Position numbers and translations under genes: made by a program. Source: Nocardioides jensenii JCM 1364 = NBRC 14755 (GTDB taxonomy: Bacteria > Actinomycetota > Actinomycetes > Propionibacteriales > Nocardioidaceae). From it: a stretch of DNA of 64,000 nucleotides. This document shows positions 28,860 through 37,146 of this stretch, one piece after another (position 1 is the stretch's first letter; every line of letters begins with the position of its first letter). The notes under the pieces were generated by a model. It did not search any database, had not been told where the DNA came from, and saw nothing but the letters and a program-made list of their open reading frames with translations. Location: NCBI RefSeq assembly GCF_001552535.1, contig NZ_BCRJ01000062.1:1-64000 (forward strand), in the 5' to 3' direction.

Positions 28860-30707
28860 ATGCGCACGATCGCTGCTCTCGGGAGCTCCCTGCTGTTGTT
28901 GCTGCCCACCGCCTGCTCGTCCGGTGACGAGGATGACGCCGGCACGACCGCCGTCGCGCTCGCGAAGGGGCTGAGCGACGGGTCGCTCGCCGACGTCCCG
29001 TTCACCGAGGGTGACCCGACCGACGAGTTCGGCGACGTCGTCGCCGGTCTCGGTGACGCACCGGTGGAGGTGAGTGCCGCGGACCCCGACCTCGACGGCG
29101 ACAAGGGGACCGTGTCGCTGACCTGGACGTGGGACGTGAAGGGCAACGAGTGGAGCTACCGCTCCAGCGCCGACCTGGCGAAGGACGGCGACACCTGGAA
29201 GGTGGTGTGGCAGCGCAACCTGGTCGAGCCCTCGCTGACCGGCAAGGAGGTCATCGACGTCGACGTGCTGCTGCCCTCCCGTGGGGCGATCCTCGGCCCC
29301 GACGAGACACCGATCGTCGTCGACCGCGACGTCGTGAAGCTCGGACTCGACAAGTCGACCCTGACCCGCGCCGAAGAGGCGGTCAGTGCCCGAGCCATCG
29401 CTCGGGTGCTCGACATCGAGGTGGCGTCGTTCACCAAGCGGGTCAGGGCCAGTGGGGAGAAGGCGTTCGTCGAAGCCCTGGTGCTGCGCAAGGCCGACGC
29501 CGCGAACCTGCCGCCGGCGTACGGCGAGATCAAGGGCGCCGTGGCCATCGGCTCCCAGCGCCCGTTGGCGCCGACGAAGGAGTTCGCGGCACCGATCCTC
29601 GGCACCGTCGGTGAGGCCACCGCGGAGCTGATCGAGAAGTCCGGCGGTCGCCTCTCCGCGGGCGATCTCACCGGGCTCTCCGGACTCCAGGCAAGGTACG
29701 ACGAACAGCTGTCGGGCACGTCCGGCGTACAGATCGAGGCGGTCGCGGGCAAGGGGAGCGAGCGCGAGCTGTTCACCACCCGCCCCGAGAACGGCCAGCC
29801 ACTGACCCTCACCCTCGACAGCGAGCTGCAGCTGAGGGCCGAGCAGATCCTGGCGCAGACGAAGCCGGCCAGCGCCATCGTCGCGATCGACCCGACGACC
29901 GGTGACCTCCTCGCCGCTGCGAGCGGGCCCGGCTCGAAGGGCATCAACACCGCCACCTACGGGCAGTACGCACCGGGCTCGACCTTCAAGGTGGTCACCG
30001 CACTGGCCCTGCTGCGTGCCGGGCTCACCCCGGACACCGTCGTGCCGTGCACCTCGACCTTGGTCGTCGACGGCAAGACGTTCAAGAACTACGACGACTA
30101 CCCGGCCTCGCACGTGGGTGACATCCCGTTCCGTGACGCGTTCGCCCAGTCCTGCAACACCGCCTTCATCGCCGAGCGCGACCGGTTGAAGAAGGGCGAC
30201 CTCGCCGACGCGGCCGCGGCCCTCGGCCTCGGCGTCGACCACGACCTCGGCTTCCCGGCCTACTTCGGCCAGGTGCCCGACGCGGCGTCCGAGACCGAGA
30301 AGGCCGCCGACCAGATCGGTCAGGGCAAGATCCTGGCCTCCCCGATGGCGATGGCGGCCGTGGCCGCATCGGTGCGCGCCGGCCACACCGTCCTGCCCCG
30401 ACTGATCGCCGACCACGACGTCGACCGGGTGCAGCCCGAGGTGCCGCTGACCGCAGGTGAGGCCAAGCAGCTGCAGCAACTCATGCGCGGCGTGGTGACC
30501 GACGGGTCCGCCGCGTTCCTCGCCGACCTCCCGGGCGAGGTGATGGCCAAGACCGGCACCGCCGAGTACGGCACCGGGGCCCCGTTGCCGACCCACACCT
30601 GGATGATCGCCTCGACCCCGAAGCTCGCGGTCGCGGTGTTCGTGGAGACCGGCCAGTCCGGCTCCGCCACCGCCGGTCCGCTGCTGCGCTCACTCCTCGA
30701 GCGCTGA
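28860..30707 (+). CDS. penicillin-binding protein lipoprotein (MecA_N-type, PbpLipo-like)
   Basis: 615 aa. It has a lipoprotein signal ending LLPTAC, an NTF2-like MecA N-terminal domain (to about residue 130), a dimerisation domain, and a transpeptidase domain with motifs S374-T-F-K (APGSTFKVV), S431-C-N (AQSCNTAF) and K564-T-G-T. All three active-site motifs are intact. This layout matches the mycobacterial PbpLipo class of class-B enzymes that cross-link peptidoglycan. AATGAT seven bases before the ATG suggests a leaderless start. Confidence 0.92.
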   Translation: MRTIAALGSSLLLLLPTACSSGDEDDAGTTAVALAKGLSDGSLADVPFTEGDPTDEFGDVVAGLGDAPVEVSAADPDLDGDKGTVSLTWTWDVKGNEWSYRSSADLAKDGDTWKVVWQRNLVEPSLTGKEVIDVDVLLPSRGAILGPDETPIVVDRDVVKLGLDKSTLTRAEEAVSARAIARVLDIEVASFTKRVRASGEKAFVEALVLRKADAANLPPAYGEIKGAVAIGSQRPLAPTKEFAAPILGTVGEATAELIEKSGGRLSAGDLTGLSGLQARYDEQLSGTSGVQIEAVAGKGSERELFTTRPENGQPLTLTLDSELQLRAEQILAQTKPASAIVAIDPTTGDLLAAASGPGSKGINTATYGQYAPGSTFKVVTALALLRAGLTPDTVVPCTSTLVVDGKTFKNYDDYPASHVGDIPFRDAFAQSCNTAFIAERDRLKKGDLADAAAALGLGVDHDLGFPAYFGQVPDAASETEKAADQIGQGKILASPMAMAAVAASVRAGHTVLPRLIADHDVDRVQPEVPLTAGEAKQLQQLMRGVVTDGSAAFLADLPGEVMAKTGTAEYGTGAPLPTHTWMIASTPKLAVAVFVETGQSGSATAGPLLRSLLER

Positions 30708-30718
30708 CCCGGACCGCT

Positions 30719-30746
30719 CGCCCGGCCGAAGCGTCGAGGCCGGGTG
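30719..30746. terminator. hairpin between convergent cell-wall genes
   Basis: CCCGGCC (30721-30727) pairs with GGCCGGG (30738-30744), extended by flanking bases to about 9 bp with a 10-nt loop. It sits between the stops at 30707 (plus) and 30770 (minus), so it can serve both genes. Confidence 0.6.
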
Positions 30747-30769
30747 AGGGGAGAGGGGTTGCGCCCGGA

Positions 30770-31639
30770 TCAGCGGTTGTTGGCGCTGAAGTGCTGGTAG
30801 TCCTTGAGCGAGTTCCAACCCCCACCCCAGCCCCACCCGATCGCGGCGAACGACCGCACCACGGGGCCGTCCGGCGTGATCATGCCGCGACGCACGGTGC
30901 CCCGGTCGAGATACGACGTCGCGAGCTCCGGCAGCACCAGATCCCCCTTCAGATACGGATTCTGGAAGGGATTGACGTCGACGGCCAGGCCGTAGGCGTG
31001 CTGGCTGTACGACGACCCGCCGGTGGACGGCCGGCAGTTGAACGCGCCGGTGCCGTTGCCGTCACCGGTCGGGGCAGCATCACGCTCGGCGACGGTGGTG
31101 ACGGCGAGCTGCTCCATCGGGAAGTCGGCGTCCCACAGGTCGTGGAAGACCCGCACCAGCTGGTCGTCGACGGCGCTGTTGACCAGCAGCTCACCCGTGT
31201 GGCGCGAGCCGTCGAAGCCACGGAACGTCAACCGGATCCAGGACAGCTGGTCGGCGCGCACGGGGCATTCGGGTGCCCATGTCGAACGCGCGATCACCTG
31301 TGTTGGTGCGGGATCCGTGACGACCGCCTTGAACCCGGTGCCCGGCAGCATCGGCAGTGTGTCGGGCAGGGTGAACCGTCGGTTGCGCAGAGCGGGAGGC
31401 GTCGGGCGTTGCTCGCCGTACCCCTCAGCGGTGGTGGGAAGAACCCGCTTGCCGAGCCAGGGTGGGGGCACGGTGCCGAGCGGCGGCCGGGGTGTCGTCG
31501 ACGCGCTCGGCCCGGGAGCGGGCTCGGACGAGGTCGACGCCGTCGGCCTGGCCACGGGGGTGTCGGCACCGTCGTCCGAGCAGCCGGCGACCAGCAGCGC
31601 GGTCGAGACCGCAACCACCGCCAGCATCCGTCCTCGCAC
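30770..31639 (-). CDS. M15-family peptidoglycan peptidase, lipoprotein
   Basis: 289 aa. It has a lipoprotein signal (MLAVVAVSTALLVAGC), a Pro/Ser/Thr linker, and a C-terminal M15C domain with the zinc motif SQHAYGLAVDVNP (H-x6-D) and the closing DYQHFSANNR. It is a predicted D-alanyl carboxypeptidase or endopeptidase acting outside the membrane, and pairs functionally with the convergent penicillin-binding protein. TAGTCT seven bases before the GTG at 31639 supports a leaderless start; frames extending further upstream would run into the divergent gene. Confidence 0.88.
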   Translation of the reverse strand: MRGRMLAVVAVSTALLVAGCSDDGADTPVARPTASTSSEPAPGPSASTTPRPPLGTVPPPWLGKRVLPTTAEGYGEQRPTPPALRNRRFTLPDTLPMLPGTGFKAVVTDPAPTQVIARSTWAPECPVRADQLSWIRLTFRGFDGSRHTGELLVNSAVDDQLVRVFHDLWDADFPMEQLAVTTVAERDAAPTGDGNGTGAFNCRPSTGGSSYSQHAYGLAVDVNPFQNPYLKGDLVLPELATSYLDRGTVRRGMITPDGPVVRSFAAIGWGWGGGWNSLKDYQHFSANNR

Positions 31640-31703
31640 GTCGTCGAGACTACGACCGGGCTGACCGGTGGGCAGCGAGGCGCCCGGCTGCGATGATCGG
31701 GCC

Positions 31704-32945
31704 ATGGATGCGAGCACCCAGCCGGCGGAGTGGCTGCTGCGCCCTGCTCTGCCGAGCGACCTCGAGACGCTCGTCGAGCTGCGCGCCACCGTGATGCGCG
31801 AGGATCTGGAGCGGCTGGGCCGCTTCGACGAGCACCGGGTCCGGCAGCGGATGCGGGACTCCTTCTCCCCGGAGAACAGCTGGGTGGTCGAGGCCGACGG
31901 GGTGTTCGCGGGCTGCGTGAGCCTGCGGCCGGACGCCGACGCGACCTGGCTCGAGCACTTCTACCTCGCCCCGCAGGTGCAGAACCGCGGACTCGGCTCC
32001 GCAGTCCTCGCCTCGCTGCTGCAGCGGACCGATGCCGACGGGGTGCGGGTCCGGGTCAACGTCCTGCAGGGCAGCGCCGCCCGCCGTCTCTACGAACGAC
32101 ACGGATTCGCCCCGGACCGACAGGACGAGGTCGACGTGTGGATGGTGCGGCTGCCCGGTCGGGGTGCCGCGGTGGCTGACCTCGTGGCCCGGCTCCGCGC
32201 GGCGGGCTGCGTCTACGCCGAGGAGGAGGCCGCGATCCTGCTCGAGGCCGGCGAGGCCGGCTCAGCGGGAGATCTCGAGTCCCTGGTCGCCCGCCGGGTC
32301 GCGGGGGAGCCACTGGAGTACGTCGTGGGCTGGGCAGAGTTCTTCGGACTGCGGATCGCCGTGTCACCGGGGGTGTTCGTGCCGCGCCGACGCACCGAGT
32401 TCCTGGTCGAGCGGGCCGTCGCCCTGGCCCCGGGTGCCGGGCTGGTCGTCGACCTCTGCTGCGGATCGGGCGCGTTGGGGATCGCCTTCGTCGACCGGGT
32501 GCCCGGGGCCGAGCTGCATGCCGCCGACAGCGAGGACGCCGCGGTGGCCTGTGCCCAACGCAATGGGATCGCCCGCGTTCATCGCGGTGACCTGTTCGAC
32601 GCGCTGCCCACCAGCCTGCGCGGACGGGTCGACGTACTCCTCGCGAACACACCGTACGTCCCGACCGACGGCATCGCGTTCCTGCCTCCCGAGGCGCGCG
32701 ACCACGAGCCCGCGGTGACCCTCGACGGTGGGCACGACGGGCTGACCGTGGCCCGCCGGGTGGCCGCGTCGGCGACGGAGTGGCTGGCCCCCGACGGCAT
32801 CGTGCTGATCGAGACCAGTAGGGCGCAGGCACCCGTGCTGACGCGGGTCTTCGCGGACCACGGCCTGGTGGCGACGGTCGCGCACGACGACGAGCTCGGT
32901 GCCACCGTGGTGATCGGACGAAGCGGCGCGGACAGCCCATTGTGA
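31704..32945 (+). CDS. GNAT-PrmC-like fusion (acetyltransferase + N5-glutamine methyltransferase)
   Basis: 413 aa. Residues 1-150 form a GNAT domain (LEHFYLAPQVQNRGLGSAVL; RRLYERHGFAPD). Residues 155-413 are PrmC/HemK-like: AGEPLEYVVGWAEF, SAM motif VVDLCCGSGALGIAF near 250, and NTPYVPT at N315, the N-x-P-Y catalytic motif with Thr where PrmC has Pro. Actinobacterial homologues are annotated putative protein N5-glutamine methyltransferase. True PrmC methylates release factors, but the Thr and the fusion suggest another target. GATGAT six bases before the ATG supports the start. Confidence 0.85.
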   Translation: MDASTQPAEWLLRPALPSDLETLVELRATVMREDLERLGRFDEHRVRQRMRDSFSPENSWVVEADGVFAGCVSLRPDADATWLEHFYLAPQVQNRGLGSAVLASLLQRTDADGVRVRVNVLQGSAARRLYERHGFAPDRQDEVDVWMVRLPGRGAAVADLVARLRAAGCVYAEEEAAILLEAGEAGSAGDLESLVARRVAGEPLEYVVGWAEFFGLRIAVSPGVFVPRRRTEFLVERAVALAPGAGLVVDLCCGSGALGIAFVDRVPGAELHAADSEDAAVACAQRNGIARVHRGDLFDALPTSLRGRVDVLLANTPYVPTDGIAFLPPEARDHEPAVTLDGGHDGLTVARRVAASATEWLAPDGIVLIETSRAQAPVLTRVFADHGLVATVAHDDELGATVVIGRSGADSPL

Positions 32946-32974
32946 CCGGCGACACCGAGGCCTAGTCTCCGAGA
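32940..32974 (+). promoter_or_regulatory. sigma-70-type promoter of the GMC/ALDH operon
   Basis: TTGTGA (32940-32945), a 17-bp spacer, and TAGTCT (32963-32968), ending six bases before the GTG at 32975. It is the cleanest two-box promoter in the window, again with a leaderless start. Confidence 0.7.
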
Positions 32975-34567
32975 GTGGAGACCTTCGACTACCTCATCGT
33001 CGGCGCGGGCAGTGCCGGCGCCGTGCTCGCCAACCGACTCACCGAGGACTCGGGCACCACGGTCCTCCTGCTCGAGGCGGGGCCCCCGGCAGACGCCGAC
33101 GAGATCGCGATCCCGGCTGCCTTCGCGACGCTGATCAAGACCCGCTGGGACTGGAACTACCGCACCGCCGAGCAGAAGCAGCTCAACGGTCGTCGTACCG
33201 ACTGGCCACGGATGAAGGCGCTCGGCGGCTGCTCGTCGATGAACGCGATGATCTACATCCGCGGTAACCGGGCCGACTACGACACCTGGCGTGACGACTA
33301 CGGGGCGACCGGCTGGGGGCACGACGACGTGCTGCCCTACTTCGTCAAGGCCGAGCGCAACACCCGCCTCGGCGGGCCGCTGCACGGGCAGGACGGGCCG
33401 TTGCACGTCGAGGACCGGCGCTACACACACCCGCTGACGGAGGCCTGGGTCGAGTCGGCCGTGGCCAGTGGCTTCAAGCCGACCGACGACTTCAACGGCG
33501 TCGACCAGGAGGGCGCCGGCCTCTACCAGGTGACCCAGCACAAGGGGCGTCGGTGGTCGACCGCGCGCGGCTACCTCGACCCGGCAGCAGCCCGGCCCAA
33601 CCTCACCATCCGCACCGGCGTGCTCGCGGAGCGTGTCGTCATCGAGGGTGGCCGAGCCAAGGGCGTCGCCTACCTCGGCCCCGGTGGGCCGCAGACGGCG
33701 TACGCCGACGGGGAGGTGCTGGTGTGCGGTGGCGCCATCAACTCCCCCCAGCTCCTGATGCTCTCCGGTGTCGGCCCGGCGGCCCACCTGCGCGAGGTCG
33801 GTGTCGAGGTGGCCGTCGACCTGGCGATGGTGGGGCAGAACCTGCACGACCATCCCGTCACGCCACTGATCTTCCACACCCGCGGCACCACCGACCTGGC
33901 CGACCACAACAACCTCGCCAACTTCGCCCGGGCCAAGGCCACCGGAACCGGACCGCTGGTCTCCAACGTCGGCGAGGGTGGCGGCTTCTGGAAGAGCCGT
34001 GACGACCTCGCCGCCCCCGACCTGCAGGCACACATCGCGCCGAGTGCGTTCTGGGACAACGGGCTGCACGAGTCGACCACTCGCAGCGTGACGCTGGCCC
34101 CGACCCTGGTCAACGTGCTCAGCCGTGGCCAGATCCGGCTGCGGTCGACCAACCCGCACTGGCACCCCGAGATCGACCCGAACTACTTCGACGACCAGGC
34201 CGACCTCGACGCCATGGTCGCGGGCGCCCGACGCCTGATCGAGACCGCACGCACGGGACCGCTGGCCGGATTCATCGCCGGCCCGTCGATGCCGGCGATG
34301 AGCGACCCTGACGAGACCCAGCTGGTGGAGCACATCCGCGGCTACAGCCAGACGCTCTTCCACCCGGTCGGCACCTGCGCGATGGGCGATGACGAGCGCT
34401 CCGTGGTCGACCCCGAGCTGCGGGTCCGCGGCGTCGAGGGGCTCCGGGTCATCGACGCCAGCGTGATGCCGATGGTGCCCCGTGGCAACACCAACGCCCC
34501 CACGATCATGATCGCCGAGAAGGCAGCGGACCTGATCCGCGGCCGGGCCACCTCGAAGGAGAAGTGA
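32975..34567 (+). CDS. GMC-family FAD alcohol dehydrogenase
   Basis: 530 aa. N-terminal FAD motif FDYLIVGAGSAGAVLANRL, then the GMC signature around RMKALGGCSSMNAMIYIRG, and a C-terminal LFHPVGTCAMG with RVIDASVMPMVPRGNTNAP holding the active-site histidine/asparagine pair. It resembles choline dehydrogenase and AlkJ-type alcohol dehydrogenases, which oxidise primary alcohols and pass electrons to the quinone pool. It overlaps the following aldehyde dehydrogenase by one base, so together they could take an alcohol to an acid. The substrate is not evident. Confidence 0.9.
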   Translation: METFDYLIVGAGSAGAVLANRLTEDSGTTVLLLEAGPPADADEIAIPAAFATLIKTRWDWNYRTAEQKQLNGRRTDWPRMKALGGCSSMNAMIYIRGNRADYDTWRDDYGATGWGHDDVLPYFVKAERNTRLGGPLHGQDGPLHVEDRRYTHPLTEAWVESAVASGFKPTDDFNGVDQEGAGLYQVTQHKGRRWSTARGYLDPAAARPNLTIRTGVLAERVVIEGGRAKGVAYLGPGGPQTAYADGEVLVCGGAINSPQLLMLSGVGPAAHLREVGVEVAVDLAMVGQNLHDHPVTPLIFHTRGTTDLADHNNLANFARAKATGTGPLVSNVGEGGGFWKSRDDLAAPDLQAHIAPSAFWDNGLHESTTRSVTLAPTLVNVLSRGQIRLRSTNPHWHPEIDPNYFDDQADLDAMVAGARRLIETARTGPLAGFIAGPSMPAMSDPDETQLVEHIRGYSQTLFHPVGTCAMGDDERSVVDPELRVRGVEGLRVIDASVMPMVPRGNTNAPTIMIAEKAADLIRGRATSKEK

Positions 34568-36051
34568 TGACCGAGAAGCTCGAGTCCCTCAACCCGATCA
34601 CCGGAGACGTGGTCGGCACCTACCCGATCGACGACGCCGACTCGATCGCAGCCGCCGTGCAGCGAGCCCGCGCGTTGACCCCGTGGTGGGTCTCCATCGG
34701 GTACGACGGCCGCAAGGAGGTCCTGGCCCAGTGGCGCGGGGTGATCACCCGGCGCATGGCGCAGCTGGCGCAGGTCGTGCACGAGGAGACCGGCAAGCCG
34801 CACGCCGACGCGACCCTCGAGATCGGGCTGGCCATCGACCACCTGGCCTGGGCCGCCGGTCACGCGAAGAAGGTGCTCGGTCGCCGCACGGTGAACGCCG
34901 GTCTGCTGATGGCCAACCAGGTCGCCGAGCTGGAGTACAAGCCGCTCGGCGTCGTCGGGGTGATCGGGCCGTGGAACTACCCGGTCTTCACGCCGATGGG
35001 CTCGATCGTCTACGCCCTCGCGGCCGGCAACGCGGTCGTCTTCAAGCCCAGCGAGCATACGCCCGGCGTCGGCCAGTGGCTGGCCGACAGTCTCAGCGAG
35101 GTGCTGCCCGACCAGAGCCTGCTCACCTGCGTGCACGGGATCGGTCCGACCGGCACCGCGCTGTGCCGGGCCGACATCGACAAGCTGGCCTTCACGGGTT
35201 CGGCGGCGACCGGCAAGAAGGTGATGGCGACCTGCGCGGAGAACCTGATTCCGGTCGTGATCGAGGCCGGCGGCAAGGACGCGCTCCTCGTCGACCAGGA
35301 CGTTGACCTCGCCGCCGCTGCGGATGCGGCCGCGTGGGGCGCCTTCTCCAACGCCGGCCAGACCTGTGTCGGTGTCGAGCGGATCTATGTCCACGACAAG
35401 GTCTACGACGGGTTCCTCACCGAGCTGACCAAGGCCGCGGACGGCGTACGAGCCGGAGTCGGTGGGCAGCTCGGCCCGATGACGATGGAGAGCCAGGTCG
35501 GCGTGGTGCGCAGCCACATCGAGGACGCGCTGGCCCGTGGGGGTCGTGCGGTGATCGGCGGCGCCGACGCGGTCGGCGACCGGTTCATCCAGCCGACCAT
35601 CCTCGTCGACGTGCCCGAGGACTCCCTCGCGATCACCGAGGAGACCTTCGGGCCGACGGTGACCGTGACCCGGGTCAAGGACATGGACGAGGCCGTCGAG
35701 CTGGCCAACGGCGGCAAGTACGGCCTCGGCGGCGCGGTGTTCAGCAAGACCCGTGGCGCCGAGCTGGCCCAGAGACTGCGCTCGGGGATGACGTCGGTCA
35801 ACTCGGTGATCGCGTTCGCCGGCGTGCCGTCCCTGCCGTTCGGCGGCGTCGGTGACTCCGGCTTCGGCCGCATCCACGGGGAGGACGGGCTCAAGGAGTT
35901 CACCTACACCCACGCCACGACCCGTCAACGGATGAAGCCGCTGATGAACCTGACCAGCTTCACGCGTGGGCAGAAGGAGGACACCGCCTTCGCCACCCTG
36001 CTCACCGCCCTGCACGGTCGGGCGTCCCGGGTGCGGGGGATCGCCGACTGA
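34567..36051 (+). CDS. NAD(P)-dependent aldehyde dehydrogenase
   Basis: 494 aa. Seen: GVIGPWNYPVFTPMG, AGNAVVFKPSEHTPG, FTGSAATGKKV, the general base E233 in IEAGGKDAL and the nucleophile C267 in NAGQTCVGVERIY, then LPFGGVGDSGFGRIHG. The expected LGG of many members is IEAGGK here, as in semialdehyde-type enzymes. AAGGAG five bases before the ATG marks the start, sharing one base with the GMC stop. The gene should oxidise the aldehyde produced by the upstream GMC enzyme. A GTG start three bases earlier is possible. Confidence 0.9.
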   Translation: MTEKLESLNPITGDVVGTYPIDDADSIAAAVQRARALTPWWVSIGYDGRKEVLAQWRGVITRRMAQLAQVVHEETGKPHADATLEIGLAIDHLAWAAGHAKKVLGRRTVNAGLLMANQVAELEYKPLGVVGVIGPWNYPVFTPMGSIVYALAAGNAVVFKPSEHTPGVGQWLADSLSEVLPDQSLLTCVHGIGPTGTALCRADIDKLAFTGSAATGKKVMATCAENLIPVVIEAGGKDALLVDQDVDLAAAADAAAWGAFSNAGQTCVGVERIYVHDKVYDGFLTELTKAADGVRAGVGGQLGPMTMESQVGVVRSHIEDALARGGRAVIGGADAVGDRFIQPTILVDVPEDSLAITEETFGPTVTVTRVKDMDEAVELANGGKYGLGGAVFSKTRGAELAQRLRSGMTSVNSVIAFAGVPSLPFGGVGDSGFGRIHGEDGLKEFTYTHATTRQRMKPLMNLTSFTRGQKEDTAFATLLTALHGRASRVRGIAD

Positions 36052-36111
36052 ACCGACCCGGATCCGGCCTGAAGTCCACACGGAGCCGCCGGTTCTGGCA
36101 GTCTGTGAGGC

Positions 36112-37122
36112 ATGTCCAGGAAGCCCCGGCGTCGTCGCGCCACGTCAGCAGTCGCTGCTGCCGTGCAGAAGTACGCAGACGCGCAGCCCGGACTGCAACC
36201 GGTCACCGAGCGGTACGTCGACCTGATCACCCACATGCTCGACGACGCCGGCATCAACTACCTCAGCGTCACCGGGCGCACGAAGTCGGTCGCCTCCTAT
36301 GCCGCGAAGGCCGAGCGGCTGACCGAGGGCGAGGATCCGCTGACCGAGATCACCGACACCATCGGAGTGCGGGTGATCACCTACGTGCACGCGGACGTCG
36401 CGGCCGTGGCCGACGTGCTCGGCGACGAGCTGGTCATCCTCGACGACCGCGACCTCGGCCAGGAGACCGCCAACGAGGGCCGGTTCGGCTACTCCAGCCG
36501 TCACGTGCTGGTGACCGTGCGCGATGACGACACCAGTGAGCTGAACGGCAACAGCGCCTCCGTCCAGGTCCGCACCGTCCTCCAGCACGCGTGGGCCGAG
36601 TTCGAGCACGACATCCGCTACAAGGGCAAGATCCCCGAGGAGCACGCCCCCGACCTCGACCGTCGTTTCACCTTGGCCGCGGGCCTGCTGGAGCTGGCCG
36701 ACAAGGAGTTCTCCCGCATCCGCGACGTCCTGCGCGCCACCGTCACCGAGGAGCGCGCCGAGGCCGACGAGGAGGACCCGCGCATCGACGCCAAGGAGCT
36801 GGCGACCTTCCTCAACACGCAGTACGCCGACGTCGGCTGGTCCCGCACCGACCACTACGCCTGGATCTCCGGGCTGCTGCTCGAGCTGGGCATCACCTCG
36901 CTCGACGAGCTGGCCGGGCTGCTGGTCTCGATCGACACCACCTCGATCGATGCGCGGATGGGCTACAAGTACCCAGCCGGCGCCGTACGCCGTCTCGACG
37001 ACGCACTGCTGGCCGTCTTCGGGGCGCGGTACGTCGGCCTGCACGGCAACGCCCATCGCGTCGACCTGCTGCGTACCCGCCTCGAGAAGCTGCGCGCCGA
37101 CCTGCCCGATCTCGCCGAGTAG
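36112..37122 (+). CDS. RelA/SpoT-domain (p)ppGpp synthetase, small alarmone synthetase type
   Basis: 336 aa. It has a single RelA_SpoT synthetase domain: GRTKSVASYAAKAERL, DTIGVRVITYVHADV, RFGYSSRHVLV, and VQVRTVLQHAWAEFEHD. No HD hydrolase or TGS/ACT domain is present, unlike full-length Rel. The C-terminal part (about 225-336) is helical, seen in actinobacterial proteins of this group. It likely makes (p)ppGpp or a related alarmone, but catalytic activity needs testing. CAGTCT seven bases before the ATG fits a leaderless start. It faces the end of the flavoenzyme gene. Confidence 0.85.
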   Translation: MSRKPRRRRATSAVAAAVQKYADAQPGLQPVTERYVDLITHMLDDAGINYLSVTGRTKSVASYAAKAERLTEGEDPLTEITDTIGVRVITYVHADVAAVADVLGDELVILDDRDLGQETANEGRFGYSSRHVLVTVRDDDTSELNGNSASVQVRTVLQHAWAEFEHDIRYKGKIPEEHAPDLDRRFTLAAGLLELADKEFSRIRDVLRATVTEERAEADEEDPRIDAKELATFLNTQYADVGWSRTDHYAWISGLLLELGITSLDELAGLLVSIDTTSIDARMGYKYPAGAVRRLDDALLAVFGARYVGLHGNAHRVDLLRTRLEKLRADLPDLAE

Positions 37123-37146
37123 CACTGGGGTGCGGCCGCCGGTCGG

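Noticed and set aside
36145-37125. Minus-strand frame opposite the alarmone synthetase
   Set aside because: Shadow of a GC-rich gene: residues are a Gly/Asp/Val/Gln-rich mix without a motif.
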